Virus record (IMG/VR): IMGVR_UViG_3300025889_000182
Coordinates: 1-49,590 of that record
Length of the DNA: 49,590 nucleotides
Origin: a virus
Strand: one strand, 5' to 3'
Part shown: piece by piece, positions 23,429 through 32,853 of the stretch
Layout: every line of letters begins with the position of its first letter
Position numbering within the stretch: position 1 is the stretch's first letter
Position numbers and translations under genes: made by a program
Notes under the pieces: model-generated
The model's database searches: none
Seen by the model: the letters and a program-made list of their open reading frames with translations, nothing else
What the model was told of the DNA's origin: nothing

Positions 23429-23457
23429 TATAGTATCTGTTTCTTAACAGAAACTCT

Positions 23458-23491
23458 GGGTGCCTTCCTTTATGGAGGGCATCCTTTTTTT
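23458..23491 (+). terminator. Rho-independent terminator
   Basis: GGGTGCCTTCC pairs with GGAGGGCATCC over 11 bp (two G-U pairs) around a TTTAT loop, then seven Ts. It closes the unit of the gene at 22067, and a promoter-like element follows within 10 bases. Confidence 0.85.
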
Positions 23492-23497
23492 ATACAC

Positions 23498-23507
23498 ACT
23501 ATTTATT
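23498..23507 (+). promoter_or_regulatory. ACTATTTATT element, late-promoter candidate
   Basis: Exact copy of the ten-base element, preceded by TATACAC, 38 bp before the ATG at 23536 and directly after a terminator. Confidence 0.6.
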
Positions 23508-23535
23508 GTGAGGCGAGAGTAAAAAGGAATTATTT

Positions 23536-25839
23536 ATGGCTTACAATATTCTTAAAGGCAACGTTCAATTTTCTAAATCTACAACTGGCTCCATTGAGAG
23601 CATGGTAGATGATCACAGTGATCAAAGTGTCGGAGGCGTAAAAACATTTACATCAGCACTAACTGCTAGTGCTTTCTACGATTCGACTTCTGGAACACCA
23701 ATCACCGCATCTCCAATTGGCAACCTATATAATGCAGCAGAAGGAAGATTAGCCATCTTCAGTGGATCTTCAGATTTAACTGCCAGTGCTGCTTTGGTAT
23801 ATAATAATTCTACTTTTACTTTAGAATCTCTCGCACACATTTCTAGTTCAGCAAATATATCTGGATCTGCTTTTTATGGTTCTGGTGTCGGCTTAACAAA
23901 TCTACAAGCAGGAAATATTGCAGGTACAGTATCAGCAGCAAATATTAATATTGGAAATGGTTTAAATAATAATGCTGGTGCTTTGGAAGTCTCAGCTTCT
24001 AATAACAGCATCAATATCGCCGCTAATGGGATTTCTATCAATGGAGCAGGCAGCACCAGCGGATTAATAGTAGGCGGATCGGGGTTGGCTGTAGATCCCA
24101 GCAGAGCAACTTCTACACCCGGCTTAAACGGCACTGACGAATTCTTGGCTTCAACTGCTGGTACTCTGTATAAAGTTTCTATTGATACTCTAGAAACATA
24201 CCTACAAAGTACTTTAAACTTTGGACAAGTTGCGGGAGCAAATACACAAGTACAGTTTAATAGTGCTGGAGCATTTGGAGCAGATGCCGGATTTACCTTC
24301 AATGCTGGAACATTAGCAGTTCCAAATGTTAGTTCTTCTTCTACTATTTCTGCTTCTTTCTTTTACGGTAATGGCTCAAATTTGGTAGATATTGACGGCG
24401 CGAACTTGATCGGAACTGTTTCGGCAGCAAACATTAACAAAGGCAATGGCCTTTACAATAATGGCGGAGCTTTGGAAGTCTCCGCCTCAACAGGTATTAC
24501 TGTAACCGGAAATGGTGTAGAAGTGACCGCCAGTGCTACTAGTGGATTAAATGTTACATTATCAAACGGTTTGGCTATTGATCCATCAAGAGCGGTGAGT
24601 CTTGTTGGAGGAGTTTCGGGTTCCGATGTAATTTTATTATCAGACAACAGCGATGCCGGAAACTTAAAGAAAACAGACTTCAATACAGCCAAAGAATATA
24701 TGCAAAGTGCTTTGACCTTTACTTCTCCCGGTGGATCGAATACTCAAGTACAATATAACAATAGCGGAGATTTTGGAGGTTCGCCTTCCTTTACTTTTAA
24801 CTCAGCCACAAACTCTATCTATGTGTCTGGTAGTTTAACAGCTAGTAATATTGTGCCGAATGCTGATCAACAGTACAATATCGGTCAAGAAACTCTAGGT
24901 TATGAGAATCTATATGCTAAATTTTTAAATGGTGGTATCTCCTTAACGGTTGTTAATGATGAGGGAGCCAGTATTACAAAAGGCCAAGCAGTATATATCA
25001 AGGGAATCAGTGGTGGTAATCCAACAGTTGCTCTTGCGGCATGTGATGATAGTAATAAAATGCCTGCTTTTGGCTTGGTTGCTGATGGCACTATAACAAA
25101 TGGATCCACAGGTCGAGTTGTTACATTCGGAGCACTAAACTCTATTGATACCAGTGCTTTCTCTCTGGGCGATACTCTTTTTATTCAAACTGGATCCGGT
25201 GGTGTATCGGGTAGCTTAACAAATTCTGCTCCAACTGGATCGGGAAATCTAATACAAAATATCGGTAAGGTAGTTGAGAACTCACCCAGCGGTCGTGTTA
25301 GAATTGGTGGAGCAGGCAGAACAAATGCTACACCAAACTTGGATAAGGGTTATATATTTATTGGTAACGACAGCGATCAATCGGTGCAGGATAACACAAT
25401 TTATGTTTCCGCATCAGCAAATCAAGTTGGTATCAACACTACTACCACCACACATACCTTAACTGTCAACGGACCCGTTTCTGGCACCATAATTTATGGA
25501 GATGGAAGTAACCTAACGGGCATCTCTGGCGGTTCCAGCACCTCAATTAATATTTTTACAGCTAGTTTTAATGTTCTCAATACTTATGATGTTGTAGGAA
25601 TGTCTACTTCTGGCTCAGTAGTTACTGCTTCACTTCCCGGTGCTTCCAGTTTGTCTTCTGGACAAAGATTAGTTTTCAAAGATGTCGGTGGAAGTGGAAG
25701 TGTAAATAACCTCGTTATCGAACCTTCTGGTTCAGAAACCATTGACGGTGCATCTACTCTAAAAATCACAAACAACTGGGGAGCAGCCACAATTGTTTCT
25801 GATGGTGTCGGTCAATACTTTATCATAGGAACAAACTGA
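23536..25839 (+). CDS. Large fibre-like virion protein
   Basis: 767 residues, MAYNILKGNVQFSKSTTGSI. Two long diverged repeats of roughly 170 residues carry FYGSG/FYGNGS, TVSAANIN, GNGLxNNxGALEVSAS, AVDPSRA and TQVQFNSAGAFG. Then comes a beta-rich region (SLTVVNDEGASITKGQAVYI...VADGTITNGSTGRVVTFG), as found in phage fibre and decoration proteins, and the shared C-terminal module with LVFKDVGGSGS, SETIDGASTLKI and a VSDGVGQYF end. Codons are AT-rich, unlike 22067. The final base is shared with the next ATG (TGATG). Confidence 0.65.
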   Translation: MAYNILKGNVQFSKSTTGSIESMVDDHSDQSVGGVKTFTSALTASAFYDSTSGTPITASPIGNLYNAAEGRLAIFSGSSDLTASAALVYNNSTFTLESLAHISSSANISGSAFYGSGVGLTNLQAGNIAGTVSAANINIGNGLNNNAGALEVSASNNSINIAANGISINGAGSTSGLIVGGSGLAVDPSRATSTPGLNGTDEFLASTAGTLYKVSIDTLETYLQSTLNFGQVAGANTQVQFNSAGAFGADAGFTFNAGTLAVPNVSSSSTISASFFYGNGSNLVDIDGANLIGTVSAANINKGNGLYNNGGALEVSASTGITVTGNGVEVTASATSGLNVTLSNGLAIDPSRAVSLVGGVSGSDVILLSDNSDAGNLKKTDFNTAKEYMQSALTFTSPGGSNTQVQYNNSGDFGGSPSFTFNSATNSIYVSGSLTASNIVPNADQQYNIGQETLGYENLYAKFLNGGISLTVVNDEGASITKGQAVYIKGISGGNPTVALAACDDSNKMPAFGLVADGTITNGSTGRVVTFGALNSIDTSAFSLGDTLFIQTGSGGVSGSLTNSAPTGSGNLIQNIGKVVENSPSGRVRIGGAGRTNATPNLDKGYIFIGNDSDQSVQDNTIYVSASANQVGINTTTTTHTLTVNGPVSGTIIYGDGSNLTGISGGSSTSINIFTASFNVLNTYDVVGMSTSGSVVTASLPGASSLSSGQRLVFKDVGGSGSVNNLVIEPSGSETIDGASTLKITNNWGAATIVSDGVGQYFIIGTN

Positions 25840-26576
25840 TGTCGGATTTATTTTTGAGAAATGGCGAATGGATTGTCAATGATGATATCGATCCAGCAGC
25901 AGTTACATTAGACGAACTTATAGATTTGACGGATGGAAGTTGGGGTCTTGATGATTCAGCAGGGTTTGTAAGTAGTGTTTCAATCGATGCTAATGGAGTT
26001 CACACTATCACTTTCAATGCTATCACACCCGGAAGCAATGACTATCGAAACTACAATGGAGCAAACTTCACGGGACCTCGATGGTATCGTCCGCTAACTA
26101 TTAGTGGTGTGAGAGTAACTTCTGATGATTCTATAGCCATTCACACTTATGTAGAACATGGAACCCCAGCATTAGCTTTTGCCAGTAATGTAACCCACGG
26201 TATTTGTCTAGATCCAACATCAACTGTCATTTCTTCAATCGAAATGATTGGTGGCGGTTATACCAGATCAGGAGGAACGACTCCTATTTATATGGTCGGA
26301 AACTTTGCCGCCTCGAACTCTGTTGCGACCAGCGGAGATAATAAAGCCCTATGTTCCCACATTCTTTATGGAAGAGAAGGACATCAAGGAGTCACTGCTA
26401 TAAGAAACTCCGACGGTCGAGCAACCGCAACATCAAGAATTATTGGTCAGATAACCACGGGTATAGATTTATATGAAGTTGTTGCTATTGGAACTCAATT
26501 AGATGGAACAACCATTACTGGTGGTGCTGATGAAAAGTTTTATTTCAAAAGAAGAATACTGATTTTGAATCCATAA
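25839..26576 (+). CDS. Virion structural protein candidate
   Basis: 245 residues, coupled to the fibre gene. N-terminus MSDLFLRNGEWIVNDDIDPA, then a beta-rich domain with DYRNYNGANFTGPRWYRPL and a Gly/Thr-rich region. It may be a receptor-binding tip, a fibre-associated protein or a fibre chaperone. No family is recognised. Confidence 0.5.
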   Translation: MSDLFLRNGEWIVNDDIDPAAVTLDELIDLTDGSWGLDDSAGFVSSVSIDANGVHTITFNAITPGSNDYRNYNGANFTGPRWYRPLTISGVRVTSDDSIAIHTYVEHGTPALAFASNVTHGICLDPTSTVISSIEMIGGGYTRSGGTTPIYMVGNFAASNSVATSGDNKALCSHILYGREGHQGVTAIRNSDGRATATSRIIGQITTGIDLYEVVAIGTQLDGTTITGGADEKFYFKRRILILNP

Positions 26577-26618
26577 CCACAAAAGTAATACACATTTTTT
26601 CGTTTAGTATTATACAAT

Positions 26619-26628
26619 ACTATTTATT
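26619..26628 (+). promoter_or_regulatory. ACTATTTATT element, late-promoter candidate
   Basis: Exact copy preceded by TATACAAT, 31 bp before the scaffold ATG. It would drive gp22 and, with only 20 bases between the genes, also gp23. Confidence 0.6.
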
Positions 26629-26649
26629 TTCGTAAAATAGGAGAATTTT

Positions 26650-27999
26650 ATGCCCACTTTACTCGAACAGGCGATTATCGATGCCAAATCTCTCAGAGAA
26701 GCAGCACTAAAGAATGCAGAAGATGCAGTTATCAATAAGTATTCCGACGAAGTACGCAAGACTTTGAATACTCTTTTGGAACAAGAAGATGGAGATTTGG
26801 ATTTAGGCGGTGACATGAACGAGGACGCTCCGGATGCCGCTGCTAGCACCGATGATCCATTCGCGGAAGATATCGAAGAGGTTCCTTATGCAGCAGAAGA
26901 CGATATGGGTAAACTTGACGGCAACAGCATGTTGCGTAACTCTCCTACTGCTGGCGAACCACAGACCATCAACCTTGACCTTGGCGCATTGGCCGAGCAT
27001 GCTCGTCGTCTAAACGAGAGCATGGAAACAATTGAAGTCGAAGAAGAAGATGTCGAAGAACTTTCCGATGGCCTCGAAGACCTCGCTGATATGGTAAGAC
27101 GACTACTCAGCGGCGAAGAAGATGAGGAAGAGGAAGACGACGAAGAGTACGAGTTCGACGAGGAAGAAGAGGAAGAGGACGAAGAAGAAGACGAGATGAA
27201 TGAACTGAAGAGTCTCGGACCGGTGGGCTATAACTACACCGGCCCCTACAACGATCCAACCTACAAAAAAGGCGAAGACGAAGAAGAGGACGATAAAAAG
27301 AAAAAGAAGAAATCCAGCACCTTTGGTATCGCTGGTAAAAAGAAACTCGAAGAAGAGGAAGACGAGCAGTCTGATTCTGACTTAGAAAATGACGAACTCG
27401 AAGATGCCGCAGACACAATGGAAGAAGACTTCGACTTCGATGCTCTCACAGATGCAATTATGGAAAAGCTAACCGTTGATATGGGTGCAACACTATCCGG
27501 TTGGGCTGGACGATCCGCTGCTGATAAAGCACATCAAATGGAGTTGGAAATGGCTCATCGCCGTTCCACCGATATTCAGCAGGAACTAGAAACTTTAAAG
27601 AAAGCACAGGAAGAGCTTGTTTTTGAGAACAAGAAACTCACCAGTGAACTTTCTAAATACAGAACCGCGATTGGCGAGTTAAAAGAAAGTGTTGAGGATA
27701 TTAACCTTTCAAATGCTCGTCTACTTTATACCAATCGAGTATTGAGAAATACCTCCTTGAATGAGCGACAAAAAGATAAAATTGTCGAAGCTATTTCGAA
27801 ATCGGATTCGGTAGCAGAAGCAAGAACGATCTACAATACACTTCAAAGCACAGTGCAGTCCACTCCACAGAGAGGGCCAAAATCATTGAGCGAAGCAATT
27901 AATCGTCCTACTTCACTTATTCGTGCGACTCGTAAAGAGTCAAAAGAGCCAACTGATATTTTCGCAGATCGAATGAAGCAGTTGGCAGGCATTAAATAA
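26650..27999 (+). CDS. 22: Prohead core scaffolding protein (gp22-like)
   Basis: 449 residues, larger than T4 gp22 (269). The C-terminal third is the recognisable part: a coiled coil followed by ARLLYTNRVLRNTSLNERQ, KDKIVEAISKSDSVAEARTI and the end DRMKQLAGIK. The centre is extremely acidic (long Glu/Asp runs about residues 155-185), consistent with the acidic internal peptides made by gp21 cleavage in T4. Residues near 47-53 read GDLDLGG, the motif repeated in the portal. It forms the transient prohead core around which gp23 assembles. The gp23 gene follows after 20 bases. Confidence 0.9.
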   Translation: MPTLLEQAIIDAKSLREAALKNAEDAVINKYSDEVRKTLNTLLEQEDGDLDLGGDMNEDAPDAAASTDDPFAEDIEEVPYAAEDDMGKLDGNSMLRNSPTAGEPQTINLDLGALAEHARRLNESMETIEVEEEDVEELSDGLEDLADMVRRLLSGEEDEEEEDDEEYEFDEEEEEEDEEEDEMNELKSLGPVGYNYTGPYNDPTYKKGEDEEEDDKKKKKKSSTFGIAGKKKLEEEEDEQSDSDLENDELEDAADTMEEDFDFDALTDAIMEKLTVDMGATLSGWAGRSAADKAHQMELEMAHRRSTDIQQELETLKKAQEELVFENKKLTSELSKYRTAIGELKESVEDINLSNARLLYTNRVLRNTSLNERQKDKIVEAISKSDSVAEARTIYNTLQSTVQSTPQRGPKSLSEAINRPTSLIRATRKESKEPTDIFADRMKQLAGIK

Positions 28000-28019
28000 A
28001 TTCTTGGAGGTATAATATA

Positions 28020-29798
28020 ATGTCTAGTATTGTTGAAAGATTGACCGAAGGTGTTGTCAATCGTGATATGAAGGCCGAAGGTACTGCACTTCTCCGTAAG
28101 TGGCAGCGCACTGGTCTACTTGAGGGTCTATCCGATGAGCGTGCTCGTCACGGTATGGCTCGTCTACTTGAGAATCAGGCTAAGGAGCTTCTTCGTGAGT
28201 CTTCTTCTATGTCTGCTGGCGATGTTGAAGGTTTTGCTTCTGTCGCTTTCCCAATTGTTCGTCGCGTTTTCGCTGGCCTCATCGCCAACGATCTCGTTTC
28301 CGTTCAGCCAATGAGCCTCCCAGCAGGACTCATTTTCTTCCTTGACTTCGTGTTCTCGCCAGATCTAAATGGTGGTACTGATAGTGCTGCTGGCCGCATG
28401 GGTAACACTTATAATAAGTCCATCTACGGTACTGATCAGGTCGGTTCCCAGATCACTGGTGGTGTTGATCTAGTTGGCTCGACTCTAAAAGAAGACTTCG
28501 GTGGTCCTCGCACTGCAACCGCTCGTGGTTATGCATATGCTTCCCCAACTGGTTCTGCTGCTGCTATGGGTTCTTCTACCGTCGTTGCACAGTTCTCTCT
28601 AACAGGTTCCACTCTAGAACAGCGCAGAGATTATCTGCTCTACGATCCAGATATTTTAGCAGTTAGTTCTTCTGGCGGTGCTTATGGTGTTGCTGTTATC
28701 AGTATTCCAAAGGCCGCTCTCACTGGTTCTACCACTGGTCAGCCAGCAGACTTTGATAACCTAGCTGCCTTTAACCTTAGCGATGTAACCGAGTTCACTG
28801 GTATTACTACTGGCGCTCGTCAGATTCGTCGTTTGACCCACCTAAACGGAACCAATGTTGAGTTTGTTATCTTCGGTACTGAAGCACAAGTTTCTTATCA
28901 GACTCCCATTGCAATCCCCGGTGGTGGTATCACCATGACCTTCCCAATTAAGGACAATATCGCTGCTGGTTCTACCCTAGGTACTGTTGTAAGCCAAGTC
29001 CAGTGGGGTCTAGAAGGTTCCGGTGAGATCCCAGAGATCGACATCAAGGTAGACAGCATTGCTGTTACCGCTCAGACCAAGAAGCTCAAGGCTAAGTGGA
29101 CACCTGAGTTGGGTCAGGATCTCAACGCATACCACAACTTGGATGCAGAGGTCGAGCTAACTGGTATCCTCTCTGAGCAGATCGCTCTAGAAATTGACCG
29201 TGAGATCCTTGCTGACCTCGTTAACGGTGCAACCGCTGCTACCTTCTACTGGAGCCGTAGCCCCGGTCTATTCGTTAACCGTTCGACTGGTGTTGAGATC
29301 GGCGCTTCTGCTGCCGCTCCTGACTTCACTGGTACTGTCTCCGAGTGGTATGAGACTCTCGTTGAAACCATCAACGATGTTTCCGCTCAGATCCACCGTA
29401 AGACTCTCCGTGGCGGTGCTAACTTCATCGTCTGCGGTCCAGAAGTCGCAAACATCCTTGAGTTCACCAGTGGCTTCCGTGCTTCCGTCACCCACGACGA
29501 TGAGAGCGGTTCCATCGGTGCTGTCAAGGCTGGTTCCCTAAGCAAGAAGTTCGATGTTATCGTCGATCCTTACTTCCTACGCAACGTCATCCTAGTTGGT
29601 CGTCGCGGTAGCTCTTTCCTTGAAAGTGGCTATGTCTATGCTCCATACGTCCCACTACAGACAACTCCAACCATCTTCGGGCCTGAAGACTTCGTCCCAC
29701 GTAAGGGCGTTATGACTCGCTATGCCAAGCAGATGGTTCGTCCTGATATGTACGGTCTAGTTATCGTCAGCGGCTTGCTCGGCGAGTCTGGTTCCTGA
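28020..29798 (+). CDS. 23: Major capsid protein (gp23-like)
   Basis: 592 residues versus 521 in T4. The N-terminal helical region ends LLRESSSMSAGDVEGF; L-R-E there fits the gp21 cleavage consensus that matures T4 gp23. The HK97-fold core includes FPIVRRVFAGLIANDLVSVQPM, PAGLIFFLDF, the KLKAKWTPELGQDLNAYHNL segment and a C-terminus with MVRPDMYGLVIVSG. A region about residues 115-300 is longer and Gly/Ser-rich compared with T4. Codons are strongly biased, as expected for the most abundant virion protein. TTGGAGG precedes the ATG. Confidence 0.95.
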   Translation: MSSIVERLTEGVVNRDMKAEGTALLRKWQRTGLLEGLSDERARHGMARLLENQAKELLRESSSMSAGDVEGFASVAFPIVRRVFAGLIANDLVSVQPMSLPAGLIFFLDFVFSPDLNGGTDSAAGRMGNTYNKSIYGTDQVGSQITGGVDLVGSTLKEDFGGPRTATARGYAYASPTGSAAAMGSSTVVAQFSLTGSTLEQRRDYLLYDPDILAVSSSGGAYGVAVISIPKAALTGSTTGQPADFDNLAAFNLSDVTEFTGITTGARQIRRLTHLNGTNVEFVIFGTEAQVSYQTPIAIPGGGITMTFPIKDNIAAGSTLGTVVSQVQWGLEGSGEIPEIDIKVDSIAVTAQTKKLKAKWTPELGQDLNAYHNLDAEVELTGILSEQIALEIDREILADLVNGATAATFYWSRSPGLFVNRSTGVEIGASAAAPDFTGTVSEWYETLVETINDVSAQIHRKTLRGGANFIVCGPEVANILEFTSGFRASVTHDDESGSIGAVKAGSLSKKFDVIVDPYFLRNVILVGRRGSSFLESGYVYAPYVPLQTTPTIFGPEDFVPRKGVMTRYAKQMVRPDMYGLVIVSGLLGESGS

Positions 29799-29819
29799 TT
29801 TAAATAATTGGTAGCCTCT

Positions 29820-29854
29820 AAGCCCCTCCCATGCGGAGGGGCTTTTTATTTTTC
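29820..29854 (+). terminator. Strong Rho-independent terminator after gp23
   Basis: AGCCCCTCC (29821-29829) pairs perfectly with GGAGGGGCT (29835-29843) around a CATGC loop, followed by TTTTATTTTT. Confidence 0.92.
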
Positions 29855-29858
29855 TATA

Positions 29859-29868
29859 ACTATTTATT
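29859..29868 (+). promoter_or_regulatory. ACTATTTATT element, late-promoter candidate
   Basis: Exact copy a few bases after the gp23 terminator, 40 bp before the ATG at 29899. A TATACTATAAGGAGG leader follows. Confidence 0.6.
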
Positions 29869-29898
29869 ACAGCGTATACTATAAGGAGGTGGTTTAAA

Positions 29899-30081
29899 AT
29901 GAATCCACGGAAACGCAGACACTTAAAACTTCAAGCAGCACAACCTGCTGCTCCCGCACCTGAGCCAGTTGTTGAGGTTGCTCCACCAGCACCGGAACCA
30001 GAGCCAGTTGCCGAAGTTGAAGAAGTTGTAAAAGAAAAACCAAGAAGCCGTCGTTCTTCTAAAACTCGTAAATCTTCGTAA
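29899..30081 (+). CDS. Small Pro/Ala/Glu-rich protein with basic ends
   Basis: 60 residues with AGGAGG upstream. A basic start (MNPRKRRHLKLQ) leads to a Pro/Ala/Glu/Val repeat region and then a basic Ser/Arg/Lys tail (PRSRRSSKTRKSS). It lies just after the major capsid gene, under its own promoter-like element. Both ends could bind nucleic acid while the centre is extended. A head-associated or DNA-condensing role is possible, but there is no homology evidence that I can give. Confidence 0.55.
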   Translation: MNPRKRRHLKLQAAQPAAPAPEPVVEVAPPAPEPEPVAEVEEVVKEKPRSRRSSKTRKSS

Positions 30082-30095
30082 GGATATTTATATAA

Positions 30096-31376
30096 ATGCC
30101 AACAAATCTCAATCCAGTTTCACAAACTAGTGCTATAATCTTATCTTCGACAGGAGATCCTGCTGCTGTTGCCGCTGCCGTTCCATATGGAGTTTATAAT
30201 AGTACAGATGAGTTCTTGACTGGTGCAGCGACACAAGTTGATTATGTCTATAAGAAATTGGGTGGAGATGTTGTTGACATTGAACTTACAAATGCAAATG
30301 TCTATGCGGCATATGAAGAAGCAGTATTAGAATATTCTTATATTGTTAATTTACATCAGAGTGAAAATATTCTTTCCGATGTTCTTGGACAGTCTACAGG
30401 CACTTTTGATCATAAGGGTGAAAGATTGACCGGCCCTGAGAATGTCAATCTTGCCTATCCAAGATATCAATTTTCATATGCTAGAAAGGTTGGCGATGCT
30501 GTCGCTACCTCTGCCGGGTTTGGCGGCACTGTACCAATCTATTCTGGCTCTTTCAAGCCAACTGTCGGTGTTCAAGATTATGACCTACAGACTATTCTTT
30601 CTGGTGCTTCTGCTACTGGTGTAGACGATGCTGGCAATGCTGTGCCTTTTGCTGGCAAAGTTGGAAGAAACAGGGTCATTATCACAAAAGTATTTTATAT
30701 GTCTCCCAGAGCAATGTGGAGGTTCTATGGATACTATGGCGGTATTGGTGTTGTAGGCAACTATTCCACCTATGGTCAGTTCGCTGATGATTCTACATTT
30801 GAGATTATACCAACATGGCAGAATAAATTACAAGCAATAATGTATGAAGATTCCATTTATACCAGAACTTCTCATTATTCCTATGAAATTAAAAACAACA
30901 TGTTGAGACTTTATCCTTCACCAGATCAGTTTGCTTTCTCTGATTCGGCTCTAAGCCGCATCTGGGTAAACTTTTATGTTGACCAAGGTGATGGATGGGA
31001 GGAAAATGAGGATGTCGCAGATGGTGTTAAAGGTATTAATAACTTTAATACAATTCCATTCGATAACTTGCCGTATGCAAATATCAACTCTATCGGTAAG
31101 CAATGGATTCGTAAGTATGCTCTTGCACTTTGCAAAGAGATGCTTGGACAGATTCGCGGGAAGTTTACAACAGTGCCTATTCCGGGTGAGAATGTAACAC
31201 TAAATCATTCTGAATTGTTATCTCAGGCAAAAGAAGAACAAGACCAGTTAAAGAATAGTCTGAACGAAACACTACAGAGAATGAGATATATCGATCTCTC
31301 CAAAGCTGATGCAGAAATTTCGGAGGCTGCTGCGAACGCTCTCAGACAATCTCCGCTACCAATCTTCGTGGGGTAA
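30096..31376 (+). CDS. Neck/head-completion protein candidate (gp13 position)
   Basis: 426 residues. VDYVYKKLGGDVVDIELTNA followed by VYAAYEEAVLEYSYIVNLHQ is a helical pattern I associate with a virion structural protein of environmental T4-like phages found after gp23. The centre includes RAMWRFYGYYGGIGVVGNYS and the C-terminal part ends with coiled-coil sequence. By gene order it corresponds to the T4 gp13/gp14 neck genes. Structural role is likely; the exact equivalence is inference. Confidence 0.55.
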   Translation: MPTNLNPVSQTSAIILSSTGDPAAVAAAVPYGVYNSTDEFLTGAATQVDYVYKKLGGDVVDIELTNANVYAAYEEAVLEYSYIVNLHQSENILSDVLGQSTGTFDHKGERLTGPENVNLAYPRYQFSYARKVGDAVATSAGFGGTVPIYSGSFKPTVGVQDYDLQTILSGASATGVDDAGNAVPFAGKVGRNRVIITKVFYMSPRAMWRFYGYYGGIGVVGNYSTYGQFADDSTFEIIPTWQNKLQAIMYEDSIYTRTSHYSYEIKNNMLRLYPSPDQFAFSDSALSRIWVNFYVDQGDGWEENEDVADGVKGINNFNTIPFDNLPYANINSIGKQWIRKYALALCKEMLGQIRGKFTTVPIPGENVTLNHSELLSQAKEEQDQLKNSLNETLQRMRYIDLSKADAEISEAAANALRQSPLPIFVG

Positions 31377-31380
31377 CTAA

Positions 31381-31872
31381 ATGGCTGATAACGAATGGGA
31401 AAGACCAGCAGCGCCACCTCCTCCCTTATTCTTGGGAGAGAAGGAGCGAAATCTTGTCAAGCAAGTCAATGATGAACTTATCGAAAAGGTCATCGGCCAG
31501 CAGTTATTATATTATCCCATCGACTTGGAAACAACGAACTTTCATCCATTATATGGAGAGGCAATAGAAAAAACTTTCTTGCCTCCTGTCCGTGTATATG
31601 CTTTAGTTGAGAACACTGAGTTCAGTACATCATATATGGAAGGCGCTGGTATAGATAAGAACTGGGAAATAACAGTTCATTTTCACAAGCGTCGTTTAGA
31701 AGAAGACCAAGATAATTTTGTAAGAGAAGGTGATTTTGTTCTTTACAACGATAACTATTATGAGATAATGAAACTCACACAGACCCGCTTGTTGTTCGGA
31801 CAAGCACAACGAGAGTTTGAGATTTCTGCTTTATGTAAGAGAGCACGTAAGGGGATGTTTGATGCTACCTGA
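31381..31872 (+). CDS. Head-tail connector candidate
   Basis: 163 residues. Pro-rich start (RPAAPPPPLFLGEKERNLVKQ), then LLYYPIDLETTNFHPLYGEA and a beta-rich half with EITVHFHKRRLEE and YEIMKLTQTRLLFGQ. It lies between the gp13-like gene and the next connector gene, starting four bases after the previous stop. The fold is compatible with small neck adaptor proteins. It overlaps the next gene by 11 bases. Confidence 0.5.
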   Translation: MADNEWERPAAPPPPLFLGEKERNLVKQVNDELIEKVIGQQLLYYPIDLETTNFHPLYGEAIEKTFLPPVRVYALVENTEFSTSYMEGAGIDKNWEITVHFHKRRLEEDQDNFVREGDFVLYNDNYYEIMKLTQTRLLFGQAQREFEISALCKRARKGMFDAT

Positions 31873-32737
31873 AGATTTTGATTTTACAATGTTGCCAGTC
31901 GGAACTGACTTAAGATTATCAGAAATTGGTGTGTTGGCATCTACAATGGAAACCATTGATTATGCGATTACAGAGTGGCTTACAGACGATCTAAAACTTT
32001 CAGCGACCACCAATGAGGGCTGGAAAAAAGTACCTGTTTTGTGGGTGTCACCAGAACGTACATTCCAAGTAAAGAACGATAAAGACTTGCGTGATGGCAA
32101 AGGTGCTCTCAACCTTCCTTTGATCAGTATCGAAAGAACAACTGTATCTAAGGATCCAAGCCGAAAAGGCGGATTCCAAGCTCATACTTATTCACAAGAT
32201 TTAAATGGCAGATCTGGTCGCATTGTAATAGCCCGTAGAATTGTAAAAGATAAAACCAGAAACTTTGCTGTTGTAGGTAATACTAGAAGAGCTAACTATA
32301 CCGATCCTTCAGGAACTCCACAGAAGCATTATCCCAGAGTAAATAAAAATATAGTTATACAGACTCTAAGTGTACCCATACCTGTTTATGTTAATATTGA
32401 ATATAAGATCTCCATCAAAACAGAATATCAACAGCAAATGAATCAATTGGTAACCCCTTTTATTTCAAGAACAGGACAGATAAATTCTTTTGTTTTGAAA
32501 AGAGACGGCCACATATACGAAGCTTTTATCGATCAAAGCTTCTCGCAAAACAACAATATCGGTAACTTAGGAGAAGATAGCCGTATGTTCATGACCGATG
32601 TTACAATCAGAGTATTGGGTTATTTGATTGGCGAAGGCGAGAATGATGATCGTCCAATAGCCAGAATCGATGAAAATTTTGTAGAAATAACATACCCTGT
32701 AGAAACAACGCTTAACAGTTCCTTAATATTAGAATAA
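31862..32737 (+). CDS. Neck or tail-completion protein candidate (gp14/gp15 position)
   Basis: 291 residues from ATG 31862, preceded by AAGGGG (31850-31855); the frame is open further upstream but that part overlaps the previous gene. Central features are VPVLWVSPERTFQVKNDKD, GRIVIARRIVKDKTRNFAV, YKISIKTEYQQQMNQLVTPF and KRDGHIYEAFID. The protein is beta-rich, as expected for a tail terminator or neck ring. It precedes the sheath operon, the place of T4 gp14/gp15. Confidence 0.5.
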   Translation: MLPEDFDFTMLPVGTDLRLSEIGVLASTMETIDYAITEWLTDDLKLSATTNEGWKKVPVLWVSPERTFQVKNDKDLRDGKGALNLPLISIERTTVSKDPSRKGGFQAHTYSQDLNGRSGRIVIARRIVKDKTRNFAVVGNTRRANYTDPSGTPQKHYPRVNKNIVIQTLSVPIPVYVNIEYKISIKTEYQQQMNQLVTPFISRTGQINSFVLKRDGHIYEAFIDQSFSQNNNIGNLGEDSRMFMTDVTIRVLGYLIGEGENDDRPIARIDENFVEITYPVETTLNSSLILE

Positions 32738-32793
32738 TTATTGGTTTTCACTTCCTGAACAAAAAGTAAAAACACCCTTTTGGTTCCTGACCT

Positions 32794-32803
32794 ACTATTT
32801 AAA
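32794..32803 (+). promoter_or_regulatory. ACTATTTAAA element, late-promoter candidate
   Basis: Variant of the late element 60 bp before the sheath ATG. A GCAAC/GTTGC hairpin with a TTGT loop (32819-32832) follows in the leader, then AGGAG at the ribosome binding site. Confidence 0.5.
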
Positions 32804-32853
32804 TATGATTAAACCACAGCAACTTGTGTTGCAACAGAAGGAGAAATATAATA

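Noticed and set aside
27107-27449. Minus-strand frames opposite the acidic scaffold region, rich in Ser, Leu and Arg.
   Set aside because: They result from reversed GAA/GAG runs.
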